Shown here: positions 10,517-22,752 of the stretch, piece by piece
Numbering within the stretch: the stretch's first letter is position 1
Layout: the number at the start of each line of letters is the position of its first letter
DNA from: Unio delphinus
Taxonomy: Eukaryota; Mollusca; Bivalvia; Unionida; Unionidae
Direction of reading: 5' to 3'
Length of the DNA stretch: 64,000 bases
NCBI GenBank assembly: GCA_029339505.1
Contig: JAQISU010000070.1
Location: 1,731,501 to 1,795,500 of the forward strand
Made by a program: the position numbers and the translations under genes
Notes under the pieces: model-generated
Seen by the model: the letters and a program-made list of their open reading frames with translations, nothing else
Told to the model about the DNA's origin: nothing
Databases searched by the model: none

Positions 10517-12530
10517 CAGTGGGACCCCGCTATAACACGGTAGTTGGGAGCCATAGAATCATAGAATATTTGTTTTTTTTCTTTTGGGGGCACCAGACAG
10601 ATGCCGCCTCCCCCAATAAAAAAGTAAAATGTTTTTATGTGTGTTTGTGTACCCCCAGGTATGTTGTTTGTTTGTTTTTTATTTTCAGTTAACTTCCCAT
10701 TTAATTTTTCCCCATCGGGGTTTTATGATTGATTTGGAGTATTTTAATATCCCTAGTGTTATTTCTGTAGATCCTTACTAGGTGAGAATTGATCTACCCA
10801 CAACTAGTAGTCTACCTTTATATTTGTTTTGACTATGGCTAGTGTTTGCTATTTGTGTTGGTGCTATATGTCTGTTTGCTATATGAGGTATATACCTTGT
10901 ATTTGTGTAAAGGAAAGCCATTTCGTTCAGATTTTTACCAGTTGTCTTACTTTATGTCTTCTATAAAAGGAAAACATATTTTTAAATATATTTTGTTTTA
11001 TTTTATTTTAAATTTAATTTGAAATTTTGTATAAATTGAAGTGTTTTTATTTAGATATTTAGTATTCTTCAAATTATCTAGTAATATTTATATTCTTAGG
11101 TCCGTCTGCCTTGAGAGAGGATCTGTACAAATTTATTTGGTTGTACAGTTCCTGTCTCAAATTGGTCCGGCCTTTATTTATTTATTTTAATTAAGAGTTA
11201 AAAAAGATTTCACAAGTGTTTAAGTTTCCTTAAATGGGAGACATGTCTATTACGGGAGATAGACATGGCAGGTAAAGTATGTATTTAGTATCCAGAGAAA
11301 AAAAGATGTGCATTAAACTAGTAAAATTAAATTAATTATTTGGGTAATATTTTCCAAACTCACTTCGCGTAGCGCCATGTGATTTAGCCCTATGGCGTCC
11401 TGATATGTACTTTCCCCTCACAAGAATTTTAATAATATAATAAGTTTAGTAATAGAAAATATTTTTTTTTTATAATTTGTTTTATTGATTTTATTTTTTT
11501 TATTTATATAATAAATTTTCAATATATTTTTGTTTTCAAATAAAACTATTCCTAACCTTCATTGATTTATGTGTCCCAGATCAAATATTTGCATTCAAAT
11601 ACGCGTAATTAAGCGTTTCCGAGACCTCTGTGTCGTATACATTTTATACCATTACATTTTTCATCTGTCAATAGTTAATATTTTTTGAAAAACTCTGATT
11701 TGTAGCTGCTTTCTGCTAATGTCAAGTTTTCTCTTGGCAAAGTCAATTATAGTTCTCAGTTGCAGAATTCGAATTTACTAGTCAACAGATTGCATAAAAC
11801 AACACCGCCAAGCCACGCACACATGTTGGCGGCTTTTGTTGCTCTGATGCTGTATAAATGGTTTCCCCCTGATTTGAACAAGTTTAGCTCGGCAGTTCAC
11901 TTTGATGATAAACAATGTACTTAAATTAATTGATTTATACATTCTGGTGAGAATCTTTTATCAACCCCCGCATTGGCTGTTGCTTAGTTGTGTATGAAAT
12001 TAAGAGAACATATATCGGAGATCATTAGAGCAACGATTGTATTCGGAATGCATTCAAGACAAACACAAAGTAGACACGATGTCTTCATTGCTCAGGGATC
12101 AGTAATAATAATATTGACACTTATAAGCTGTCATTTTTCAACAATAAACAAAGATCAAAGTTCTCAGTAGGCCCAGCAATTGGTTCGTATTTCCGATGTT
12201 TATTCTGGCACAAAACTAGACGAAATTTGTTAATTTTTGAAATTTTAGGAGCCATACAACGATTATTTTATATTCGATTTTGTGTGTGATTTCCTCCCCA
12301 AAATGATAATACATTTTCTACACGTTTTTTTTCCCCGCACTTTTTAGACGAGTATGAGAATGATAATTAAACTCTTGACGAATTTTATTTTTCATACTCA
12401 AAAGGTTTTTTTGGGGGGTCTTTGAGAAAAATACCTGTAATAAATTACCTGACATTTCGGGAGCCATGCCACGACCGTGTTATATCCGAATTCGTGTTAT
12501 AACGGGGCGTGTTATAGCGGGGTCCCACTG
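10517..12530. mobile_element. 2.0-kb TA-flanked terminal-inverted-repeat DNA transposon, apparently non-autonomous
   Basis: The left end is CAGTGGGACCCCGCTATAAC followed by ACG, immediately after TA at 10515-10516. The right end is its exact reverse complement over 23 bases, immediately before TA at 12531-12532. TA target duplication and a CAGTG-type terminus fit the Tc1/mariner superfamily, perhaps the pogo branch. The subterminal words GGGAGCCAT and GTGTTATAACG recur inside both ends. No transposase-like frame is visible within the 2014 bp, so it was probably moved by a transposase supplied elsewhere. The interior is AT-rich. Confidence 0.75.
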
Positions 12531-12904
12531 TATATGTATACACACGCATAGACAGACTTATAAGACCGGTTAGAGTGACAAAAAGAGGGAGGGGGCGAGT
12601 AATGAAATGGACATCCTACTCTAATCCATTGAAGACAATTTGTCAAGATTCTCGACAAGTACAAAAACACATCAATAAAATGTACTTTTACAAAACTCAC
12701 TTTCGCATTACTACAGAGCTACACTTACACGAACACAACCGATTTTAGTAAAGTTGATCATACAATAGAGACAATTAATAAAAATGGTACTGTTTTAAAA
12801 TTTAAAAACTCCCATCTTTAGAATAAATGCCCCGTATGTTGCATATCATAATTTTTAATGTGTCGCGTTACCAACAATCATTTTCAATCAAGGCTTGAGA
12901 ACTT
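12531..12904. other. No feature recognised
   Basis: Unique sequence next to the transposon end. Confidence 0.35.
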
Positions 12905-13126
12905 AATTGAAAACAATTGAAAACAAAGACTCAAGTAATGACTTATTCAAGTCCGTTTTCAACGACCTACTCAAGTCAATTTTCTACGACCTGCACGAGT
13001 CTTTGTTTTCAACGACTTACTCGAGTCTTTGTTTTCAACGACTTACTTGAGTCTTTGTTTTCAATGACGCAAGTCTGTTTTCGACAAGTCTAGTCTTTGG
13101 TTTGAGCAAGTCATTGAAAACAAAGC
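12905..13126 (+). repeat. ~26-bp minisatellite with inverted units at both ends
   Basis: Units like GAGTCTTTGTTTTCAACGAC plus TTACTC repeat about six times (12940-13090). At the left edge TTGAAAACAAAGACTCAAGT (from about 12914) and at the right edge GCAAGTCATTGAAAACAAAG are reverse-complement units, so the array is flanked by its own inverse. Confidence 0.75.
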
Positions 13127-13318
13127 AGCTAGATCTAGTTGCTATACCATCAACATTTTATGTTCATAGTCAGTAAAGGTTTTGAATGTATCTAGGGAAA
13201 CATACTGCATAAATGACGTTTAACCAGCATTTGCACAAAACTTCAAAAACTGCATACAAATAGTTTATAGTTAGAAATGCTATTGAATTGACATTCACTA
13301 AATTGAGACAATGACAAC

Positions 13319-14640
13319 TATGCATAGCGCCTAATATTTAGAAGCTCTAAGCGCTTTACAAACATATATAATGATATGAATACAACAACAAAAAACAACA
13401 TACACCATGAAATTGAAAAACAAAAAAAATGTTGAAAATATTTAAAGTAGGAAACCATATGAGATCTTTAAGTTCCTTCTTGCACACAAAAAAGGTGAGT
13501 TTTAAGAGCACTCTTGAAAAGGATCACTGTATTTGTGTCTAATTTCAATGGGCAGTTCATTTTTGAAGTTCCTGAAGTAGATATTGAGATGAGCCAGACA
13601 TAATTGAGTTACAGTAGTTTAGTCTTGAAAGTAGTAATGAACGCACACAAGTGTTTTATTGGCATCAATTGAAAAATATTTGCGAATGGAACTTATGCGT
13701 CTCAGTTCAAGATATGCAGCCTTGCATATGTTCAAAACATATTGGTGCATTGTGAGAGTACTGCCCAGAATAACACCTAGATTTCTTACTGACTGCAAAT
13801 TATGGTTTGATTGTTTGTTTAGATCTTTTAACGTAGCTTTAACAATTTTTCAGTCATATCGCTGCAATGTCTGCAGTGAGGCAGTTTATAGTGATGTCTA
13901 AGACTGGGGCGTTAAGTCTCAGACATGTAGCATGATGTCACACCCAGTCACATTATCCTGACACCAGGCCGACCAATCCTAACACTAACCTCTTAATGCT
14001 GAACGCTGAACGAATGATATTTATTGTTTGAGGAAATAGATGTGAATGAGAAAGTCATTGTGTTTTGATCAGAATGGCCTCAGTTTATCATCGTTCATCT
14101 GCAGCTTGTTACATGTCATTGATAACTTCTCATCAGATATGCACCTCTCCACTCCTTGGATGGTAGCATCAACGTTAGTTGGGTGGCTAGATTTGTATAT
14201 TTTGGTGTTATCAGTGTACAATTTGTCAGACACTGGATGATGGTCTAAAACACTTAAGAGAGTCTGAGTGTATATAATGAAGATGACAGGTTCAAGAACA
14301 GACCCCCTTGGAACACCATAACTGTGATCAACTGGGCTGGAGTGTATTCCGTTTGGAGATATGGACTAAGTAGTACTTGAATCACAGTAAGGTTGTACTG
14401 TAAATGCCAAAAATAGGCTGAAGACGGTGACCTAATACATCATGTTCTTTTGTGTAAAATGCTGCAGGCAAATCAAGGAGGATGAGGACTGTACTCTTTC
14501 AGCTATCCATACAGAGATAATGTCATTCAATACTTTCAGAAGAGTATTTTCAGTACTGTGATACGGGCGATACGCAGATTAGATTGTACATTGCTAAAAA
14601 GACTGTTTGAATTCAGATGCGATGAAAGTTGAGGTATACA
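13319..14640 (-). mobile_element. CR1/L2-like non-LTR retrotransposon fragment (RT and 3' end), interrupted by a SINE
   Basis: Read on the minus strand, RT blocks appear in the expected order. First is LILLDLPAAFYT (about 14490-14445, motif A, with the catalytic AFDT reading AFYT). Next is GVPRGSVLEPVIFIIYTQ (about 14330). Then comes LYTDNTKIYKSS (about 14210), where the catalytic YADD-type motif reads YTDN. Last is [11 protein letters not shown] (about 14080). The element ends at a 3' AAGCGCTTAGAGCTTCTAAA-like motif (13340-13370), shared with the copies at 57571 and 40740. Compared with the longer copy at 57571-60330 it lacks about 280 bp near 13560, including the conserved Trp-Asn-x-Leu-Pro region. 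Both catalytic motifs are damaged. Confidence 0.75.
13826..14012 (-). mobile_element. tRNA-related SINE, family A, truncated, nested in the LINE
   Basis: It carries the reverse complement of the family A 3' part: AACGTAGCTTTAACAATTTT, then CATGTAGCATGATGTCACAC, then AGTCACATTATCCTGACACC, then AGGCCGACCAATCC. The tRNA-like head is missing. LINE sequence matching the 58-kb copy resumes on both sides. Confidence 0.7.
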
Positions 14641-16316
14641 ACAAGTTTAATGAAAATATTTGAATAAAATGAAGATTGTAAAAACAGATTTATTGTGTAG
14701 ATCTGTAAAGACAGTTAAGATTTACAATAACACAAATAACAATCTAAAATTGGTGATTGCGAAAATATAATACATGCAGTTTTCAACAAATAACTACGAA
14801 GGTACCGTGGTTTTTTTAGAAATATTATGCGCAGTACGGATATAATTTGTTTCTTGTTTTAGAAGTGAGCTGTATGATTTTAGAACCGGAAAAGATTGAA
14901 GAAAGTATGCAAGGGTATCATCACTCGAGCGATGAAGAATGATCTGATATTAGGGACGGATAAGGAGTATTTATTTAATGAAATTGTGAATCACGAAATT
15001 AAAATGAATTTAATTAGATACGGTTAACATGAATAAGAGATTATTATGTTGAATTAGATAGCATCAAATATGTATAAAGAAAAATGCTATTTAATTCTTA
15101 ATATAAACACTCTTGCATATGTGATAAGAAGTTTACGTTTGACCATTATGTAATTTAATATATTTGACTTTGCTGTTAAAGGGGTAATCCCACATTTTTT
15201 TCGGGTTTTCGTTGTTGCTCAGAATCAATAATTAAAACCCCAACGTAATCTTGTTTTTAAACGTGTTTATTTTATTTTAACCTTTCAAAAATAATTAACA
15301 AGGATTTTATATTATTTCAATACACATATATTCGATAAATATAAAGTTTGCTTTCGTTTACTCGTTAGCATTGATATATAATTATCCTCTACTCTCTTCT
15401 ATAAAACCCAAACCTTTTGTAATTAAATGAAAAATGACAGAAAGTAATGTTAGAGACTTTGATGATTTTTGTGTTATTGTATACAGATACAAAGGAGGAA
15501 TTTCTCTATACAATCCATTATTCTAATATCGAACAATATTTTAATGATTCCATAATAAAACATGGCATAAATCACTTATGTTTTAAGCACAATATAAATA
15601 TAGATAAAACTCAGAATATTTTCATCCAATCTCATTTAAAAATGGAATGAAGAACTTTGTACTATCAAGAAATAGAAAATGCTAAATACAATATTATGAA
15701 AAGGATGGTATGTTACATATTATAATATAAACAACAAAAGGCTGTAGTAACTGCATTGAAAATTTAAGTTCAACACGTAACAGGACTAAATGGATGGAAA
15801 GAACCAAAACATAAAAGAAACATCTCAAGGTCAAATGTTTGCTAACTGTATATTTAAAGTTAACTAGTATCGTTTCATAAAACAAACCTCACACAAAAGC
15901 CGATAGAACCAACAGTTACTAACGGACACCCAATACACCTTCACGCGGAAACAGAGATGCCAGCAACTGACACAAGTAAGCCATTTCAACAGCAGCACCT
16001 TGTTAGTAGAGAGACAATTAAGACGTAAGAAAATTCTAGCAGTGTTTAATTAAAGATCCAAACAATTGACATTAACCGCTGCAACTCTTGACGAAAATAT
16101 AGATTACAGAAAAAATAGAATAAAAGAGATCCAAGTAAAGAGATGAATGTAAATGAGTACAGATACTGAGACCTTAAAAAGCATGTGGAAAAACTTGGGA
16201 AGAAAGATTATAAATATAATTCGACAAATATAAGAAGAATTGACTCTATTTTGAATGTTGAAAGACCTTTTTTTAATTCAGATTAAGATGTAGCTACAAC
16301 CATAGCACATGTTGTT
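14641..16316. other. No feature recognised
   Basis: AT-rich unique sequence; short ORFs look random. Confidence 0.35.
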
Positions 16317-16562
16317 GTTGTTGTTGTTTTGTTGTAGTTGTTGTTTTGGGGCTTAACGCCATTGCTAACCACAAACTAGGATATGCGTGATGACCAGTTT
16401 AACTTTGGTAAACCCGGTACACCCAGGTAAGAATGGCCGATCCACGGGAATCTAGTGGCAAACTTTCTCGCATACTCAGGATTCGAATCCACGCAAACTG
16501 AGGTGAGATGTTAGTGATCCATAAAGGCGTTCGGTTTAAACCATTCGACCACCAATTCCCCG
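16317..16562 (-). mobile_element. tRNA-derived SINE, family B, reverse orientation with a long AAC-rich tail
   Basis: The plus strand starts with a TTGTTGTTGTTGTTG tract and GGGGCTTAACGCC, the inverse of the family tail. It continues to ACTTTCTCGCATACTCAGGA, ATTCGAATCC and the inverse head near 16545. Confidence 0.75.
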
Positions 16563-16678
16563 CCCCCGCAGATTTAGTAAAACCTTTAATCTTTTTTGTG
16601 GAGGAGAAAATAAGTGTGTTAGTGATACTGGTGGAAAGGTAGCAAAGAATTATTCGTCGACAAAGTCCACTAACATCA

Positions 16679-16785
16679 CTAAGATCTCACCTCAGTTTGC
16701 GTGGATTAGAATCCTGAGTATGCGAGAAAGGTTGCCAGTATATTCCCGTGGATCGGCGATTCTTACCTAGGTTTTAACCTATCCA
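16679..16785 (+). mobile_element. Partial SINE family B copy, inverted relative to its neighbour
   Basis: It is the near-exact reverse complement of about 16420-16515, including GAGGTGAGATCTTAGTGAT-type sequence, CTGAGTATGCGAGAAAGGTT and CCGTGGATCGGC. The two form an inverted repeat around a ~165-bp spacer. Confidence 0.7.
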
Positions 16786-17939
16786 GAAATGCATTAACAT
16801 TATTGAAATGTGCCACTGACACTGGAATAGCAAAACATCTGACGTCACCTGGACAGATTGCTTCTATCTGTTATGATCATGACATTTGATTATTATAGCA
16901 TTATTTAGGGTATTTTTTCTATATTTAAGGAACGGTGCTACTACAGCAGCAAAAATAATAAACCAATTAATATTTCAATGCTAAATTAAATCAACCCCTA
17001 GAATCCCCTAATTGATTAATAATTATAGTTTATGTTTTGTGATCTATGACTTTTAAATCATGATATTTCTATAAATGTTGTGATAGGAAGATTCTCACCA
17101 GTTTGTCCTTGTCTACTAATATTTACCAATGTTCTTCTATGTTCTTTCCTGATGTATTTTTAACACATTTATTAGAAATTACTTTTTAGCTGTTTGTATA
17201 ATATGTTGTGCCAAGTCCATAGTTGTAGTGTTTTCTTTATAGTTTAAGATACAAAAAGATATATGATGGCTTCGTTCAAGTTGTTGTTATAACCAGCAAG
17301 GATGCTTTCGAAGCCTTTATTGCTAGATGATAAAAATGGCTACCAACAGCGTATTCAGTCTAACATCAAATCCAAAGTATTGTAAAGGGTTAGGTATTTT
17401 GTTAAGCAAGATATCTTACCTTTACTATTTAAGGGTTTCCTTGGAAATTCGGTACCCAATACATATATTTAAAACGCTAATTCTTTATCAAATCGATTCC
17501 ACGAGTTCCATGGTAGTCGTCTGAATAATTCAATTTTGTTTAGTTTAGCATAACATTATCGGAATTTGATAATACAATATCAGCGTTTCAACAATATTTA
17601 AATTTACAGACTTTTAGCATTTACTCTTTGTCTTGTTCTGATATATGGTTCTGTTCCGATATGTCAATCATTCCGCTACCATTGCAATAAACGAATAGTT
17701 CATGCACTTATTACAGTATTCCATGAAACTATCACATCAAAATAATTTGAAGTATGCCATAACACGTCAAATCATGAATCTTACATTAGGCATTTAATGA
17801 AAATCTTGAAGACCGCCCGTAAGTTTGACAAAATTGTTTCACTATAGTACGAATATGCTAGGTAGTCATAGTAACAGAAAACACTAAATGATGAATCTTG
17901 TAATTTTGTATCTACTTTCAGTGTTATTCCAGTAGCCGC
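16786..17939. other. No gene recognised; possible 5' flank of the glycosyltransferase-like gene
   Basis: AT-rich. A pyrimidine-rich CTACTTTCAG at about 17912-17921 and TTATTCCAG just before the start codon could be splice acceptors for a 5' untranslated exon. No promoter motif can be assigned. Confidence 0.3.
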
Positions 17940-18983
17940 ATGTGGTGCCAGAGAAAGGGAAGTTTTTTCTTTTTCGCTATTTTGTCAACTTTCAGTTTTA
18001 TATCAACGTGTTTTCTCCTCTACAACACCGCATATCGAGGGAATGTCAGCAACACAAATATTTACAACGTACCAACAATGACATTTGACATGTTTGTTGA
18101 CAAATTTAGAAACAGTAAGGTAAGGAGCGAAGCAGACATTTTGATAAATGTCACTTCCTGTATGAAAACGGAGACTCCTATTCTAACCTTGTTTACGTCT
18201 TGGTTACATAGACAAGATAAATATGTCGTCCAGAACAGAACAGTTCAAAACTGGAAATACTTTTGGCCACATATTCATCCTGTTCTTTTCACAAATGACA
18301 GTAAATTGGGCGATATATGTCGTCGACAAGGATGGAGCATACTTCCCCTAAAACAAACAGCGATTGAAGGTGTACCTGTTGTTAAATACATGTATCTTGA
18401 TGCTATGCGTCATTTCAACTCGACATTCTATGGCTTTGCCAATGCTGACATTCTTTTTAATGATGGACTCGTGAATACTCTTCTCACAATACGGAAATTT
18501 ACAGAAATCTATCGGGATCCAGTTCTTATAACTGGCATAAGAACCAATTTTGATTACAAGATTCCGTGTAATGCAACTGATATGAAAAATATTAGCAAGG
18601 TGTCAGAGAAAGGCAAATTAGCCAATCCAATGTCTGCAGATTACTTTATCACAACGAGAGACTATCCATGGGGGAAAATGGAAGAAATTGTGATCGGTCG
18701 GTTTCAAGTGGACAATTGGATTATTAAATTTTCTCAGTTGGAGAAGATATTTGTAATTAACTCCACGCCCACTGTAATAGCTCTTCATCAAACGACAGAG
18801 GCTGGAATCTTTGAGTCCGGGTCGAAACCAAATAAGTCATATAATTCTATACTTATTCAGGAGCTTAGAAAAATTAAAATCAATACACAGCAAGCTCGAG
18901 TAGGATGTGCTGAGTTTGTGACAAATTTCACGAAACATGGACATATCGAAATAATGAGACAATCTCTTACTAAACAATGTTAA
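17940..18983 (+). CDS. Intronless type II membrane protein, putative GT-A-like glycosyltransferase
   Basis: An uninterrupted 347-codon frame, by far the longest non-repetitive one in the window. Residues about 9-30 form a single hydrophobic segment after a short basic N-terminus (QRKG), typical of a Golgi type II signal anchor. The rest would be luminal: it holds about eight N-x-S/T sequons (N35, N70, N160, N211, N217, N274, N298, N329) and several cysteines. The block FYGFANADILFNDGL at residues 163-177 resembles the acidic metal/nucleotide-sugar motif region of GT-A folds, with NAD-I-LF in the place of a DxD-type motif. GRFQVDNW (253-260) and IALHQT (280-285) look like further conserved-type blocks. 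The stop is TAA. No intron interrupts the frame; pyrimidine-rich AG sites just upstream allow a 5' untranslated exon. Donor, acceptor and exact family cannot be stated. The fold assignment is by motif only, and a retrocopy cannot be excluded. Confidence 0.7.
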   Translation: MWCQRKGSFFFFAILSTFSFISTCFLLYNTAYRGNVSNTNIYNVPTMTFDMFVDKFRNSKVRSEADILINVTSCMKTETPILTLFTSWLHRQDKYVVQNRTVQNWKYFWPHIHPVLFTNDSKLGDICRRQGWSILPLKQTAIEGVPVVKYMYLDAMRHFNSTFYGFANADILFNDGLVNTLLTIRKFTEIYRDPVLITGIRTNFDYKIPCNATDMKNISKVSEKGKLANPMSADYFITTRDYPWGKMEEIVIGRFQVDNWIIKFSQLEKIFVINSTPTVIALHQTTEAGIFESGSKPNKSYNSILIQELRKIKINTQQARVGCAEFVTNFTKHGHIEIMRQSLTKQC

Positions 18984-20352
18984 GGATGCCTGGTGTAAAT
19001 ATCTTTAATTTTCAACATTGTGATTAATATATTTTAACAATGTTTGTACCTTTACTTATTTAGACAAATCACAATCCCCAATTTGAGAATCCTGTATCGC
19101 CACATGTTTCTAGCGTGTTGTGATGTTGTTGACCATTAATGGATGAATTCAGAAAATTTAAATGAGTATGCTGTTTAGATCACTATGAAAGTTATTGTCA
19201 GTTTAATTAGTTAGTTGATTGATGAATATGTGTTTGTAGTCTTGTCAGTATTGTGATGGCTGTTGCATGAATCGAAATGTCTTTCATTGCTTCTATCAGA
19301 AAAATTTGAACCGCATTTCGTTCACAAATCAGATCTTGCCAACTGCATCGTCATATTTGACCTATGCTCCATTTCTTTATCTAAGTTTTGTCCATAGAGC
19401 GAAATGCATCTCGATTTGTTGAGTGTTTGAAAATATAGCAAAATATTTTAAGCGTCCATCAATGCGACAATGTACACGACCTTCTTAATAGTAACACGTG
19501 ACATTTTATATTCCTACAATCGTCTTTAAGGTGCTCCAGGAGAAAAATTAAATATTGTCTGCACGTCTTCTAATAGTAACTAATACACACGAGTGGGATT
19601 GAAGTATAAGATTGGGATACGAAAATGGACGCAATTACATGTATTAATGACAAATAGGCTTGTATTGAGAAATGTGAATATAATATATATACTACAATAC
19701 ATTGCCCTATTCATTCTATTTTACCTGGATGTGTGACACTCAGCATAATAGAGCAAAACATGAATCTCTTTTGCATATGTTTTCAACTCTTATCAGTTGA
19801 ACCCAAATTCAAAATTCCTTTTATGGAAAAAAAACGTATTAAATTACATGACTACCGCGTTATTGACCTTAATAAGCACGTACTAAGTCCTGACCTCTAA
19901 GGATGTTGATGTAATACTAAATTTATAACAAAGGTTTAACAATGTTCAGGTTTTGTAGCATACATAAATTTAATATTAAATCAATACCCATTTGAGATTT
20001 TGTTTATCACATCGTTTTTAGTTTAATGGAAATAGTTTTTTACAGAAAGAAGAGTGAATGATATTTGACATTTAAATCTGGGTCAGAAGCTTGTTTTCGA
20101 TTCATAAGAGTGAAGAAATAGTTCCAGACGTATTTGGAATCGAAATGCTCCATGCGATAACTATTAATATTTACAAATTATAATTCAATATTCCTTCCAA
20201 ATCAATATATCATTTGGCACAGACAACATCATTTTTAACACTGGATCTCCATTGAAAATTCATGTGGCATGTCAAAATGTTTGTTCAGACCAGGTCGGTT
20301 GAAATAGAAATCATATCTTACGTGATATCCCTTTTGAAAGATAACGAGAGAT
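18984..20352. other. 3' flank, no feature recognised
   Basis: AT-rich; presumably includes the 3' untranslated region of the gene ending at 18983. No classical AATAAA is obvious close to the stop. Confidence 0.35.
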
Positions 20353-20372
20353 ACTACTACTACTATTACTAT

Positions 20373-20406
<34 letters not shown>
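20353..20406 (+). repeat. (ACT)n microsatellite
   Basis: Imperfect ACTACT repeats over about 54 bp. Confidence 0.85.
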
Positions 20407-20555
20407 GTATTATTATTGCACCTTTTTACTCATCAATATAGATCTGTATTCGAAGCAAGCTATCCTTTTAAATTTTTAAACAGTTTTAAAAAGTATACTT
20501 GATTAATTAGTCTTTTATAAATTACTTCTGAAAAAACACATTCGTTCTTGATGCT

Positions 20556-20850
20556 CCAGTCCGGTGGTGTAAGTGGTTAGACCATTCGCCTCGGTAGATG
20601 GATGCAGCGGTATCGAACCCGGGCTGAATCATAGCAAAGACTTTACAATGGTAAAAGTAGCTATATCTCTTGGCGCTCTGCATTAGGAGCTTAGTGTTAG
20701 GATTGAACGGCTTGGTGTCAGGATAATTTGATAGGGAGGGATATAATGCTCCATGTCTGTGGTATCATGGCCAGTGTTTGACATCAATATATTAACTCCC
20801 ACACTGCAGACATCGGAGCTATATGACTAAAATTGTTAAATTTAAAATCT
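20556..20850 (+). mobile_element. tRNA-related SINE, family A
   Basis: The head is GGTGGTGTAAGTGGTTAGAC (box A-like) with GGTATCGAACCCGGGC as box B-like sequence. The family A body follows: CTCTGCATTAGGAGCTTAGT, GGCTTGGTGTCAGGATAATT and CACTGCAGACATCGGAGC. It matches the copies at 30598 and, in reverse, 31505. Confidence 0.75.
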
Positions 20851-20853
20851 AAA

Positions 20854-20899
<46 letters not shown>
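20854..20899 (+). repeat. (CA)n microsatellite
   Basis: About 23 CA dinucleotides immediately after the SINE. Confidence 0.95.
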
Positions 20900-20900
<1 letters not shown>

Positions 20901-20901
<1 letters not shown>

Positions 20902-21964
20902 TATTACATAAAAGATGTATTTCATTACCATTGACTATTGTATCGCTAATCCCATTTTAAATTAGTTGTAAATTTTGTGAGAACTATATAATGGTTTATT
21001 TTGATTCCACAATAAAATGTTACCTGCTTAATTTGTTTTAGCACTTTTTAATTTGCATCAACCCCCTCCTGTTTTGTACTGATGATATTTATTTTTAAAT
21101 ATCTGTTCAGAAACAAAATCAGAAAATTAATAGTAAATGAACAATCTTTTTAAAAATCTCGTTTTTTCGTTAGTTGGTCGAATTCAAATTTTCGAAAATA
21201 CATTGTTATACAATATAATAACTTACAACACAAAAAATACTGTTTTATATTGATAAGAAGAAAATTCGACTCGAAGTGTTGGTCGCAAAGAGTCCTTTTA
21301 CAAATTATTAGGTAGACGAACCGAACATTTTGGACCAAACAATTTATTTTCATTGATATTGAAAATGTACATGTATTGCACCACTAACGTAAATTTTAAT
21401 TTATTGGTCCCATTTTCAGTGTATTTCGTTTGAAGATGATAAAACCAGTTCTATCATTGATGTACATAACTGATCGGCATACAAATGTAATCTAGAGCTT
21501 GTAGAGTGACTGTCACAGCGGGAGCAATTTTTCTGCGTGACAGACTTCATAAGAGAAATTGAGTTTTTCATGGATTTTTGCTGGTATTTTCCGACACGGG
21601 GTGGGTGAATAGGGAGACTTGCCACAAAAGCATAAAAATACACGAATAATGGTGGAGGGTAGCTACCTTCAGGTATTTTAATGTTAAATAATTTTGTTTT
21701 TTTATTTAAAAGATATTAAAAACAAATTAACGAAGCATTAAATAGATTACAGTCTCTGTATTACTCCTAGACATGAAATGCACCTTACAGTCTTGTTAGG
21801 CTATTGCAATTGTGTATCACATTTGTATTGTGTATTAAAATCCAATGTAATATAGACGCCTCATCGTTTCGAAAACGCAGGTTCTTGAAAGTTACTTGGT
21901 GCAAGTTAAAGTTTCTCTTGTTTTTATTCACTTCAAATATTCCCTTGTGTTGTGTTTCTTATGC

Positions 21965-21966
<2 letters not shown>
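20901..21966. other. No feature recognised
   Basis: AT-rich unique sequence with no supported gene. Confidence 0.35.

Positions 21967-22033
<67 letters not shown>
21967..22033 (+). repeat. (GA)n microsatellite
   Basis: About 33 uninterrupted GA dinucleotides. Confidence 0.95.
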
Positions 22034-22035
<2 letters not shown>

Positions 22036-22752
22036 AGGACGATTTCGAATAAATTGTGTACCATTTTAATTTATTTTAAAAAACGAGTATGGATAATTAA
22101 TATTTCAGCAACAGGACACTCAAGTGTAATTTACAGAACTTACATAATAGTTATTTAAAGCAACCCCCTTACCAACTACCCAAACAATCGTTACAGAAAC
22201 TGAGACAACACAACAAACTCTTGAGACGACACCATCTGATATTGCGGGCCGTCTTCAACCTCACCCCCACCCCGAGTTAAACCTGCTCTACCATTCGAAC
22301 TTCAACCACCACCACCACCATAATTTAAAACAATATAACAATGGGCCGCTGATGGTATTTCCGCTATCATGGATAAAGCCAAAATACTTTATATTTCCTC
22401 ATTTGGATGGAATGAAAGAGAAAAAAGGAGACCTGAACATCGTAAAAATGTAAGTAGTGCTGATTGGCTTAAATATACACATCGCATTTTTGCTGGTTCT
22501 AACCTGGCCAAAACTGATGATAATTTTTAAAAGATTATCTGATGTAGTAAATAAAAATTGGAGACAAAAAAAAAAAAAAAAGTGGAGCATCAGCTTGAAA
22601 ATGCGAAATAAGAAAAAAAAAACAATCAGGGGCAAAAACAACAACGAGAAAAAGAATATCCGTCAGAGGCACTCAAGCAGCGCTCTCCAGATCCGTACAG
22701 CAAATCATCTGAAACAGCAGTCGCAAGTGGCCTTGCCTTCCTTATGAACATC
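22034..22752. other. No feature recognised apart from short simple tracts
   Basis: It contains a CCACCACCACCA tract near 22308 and A-rich runs near 22570 and 22612. No gene is supported; the region borders the decayed Polinton module. Confidence 0.35.
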
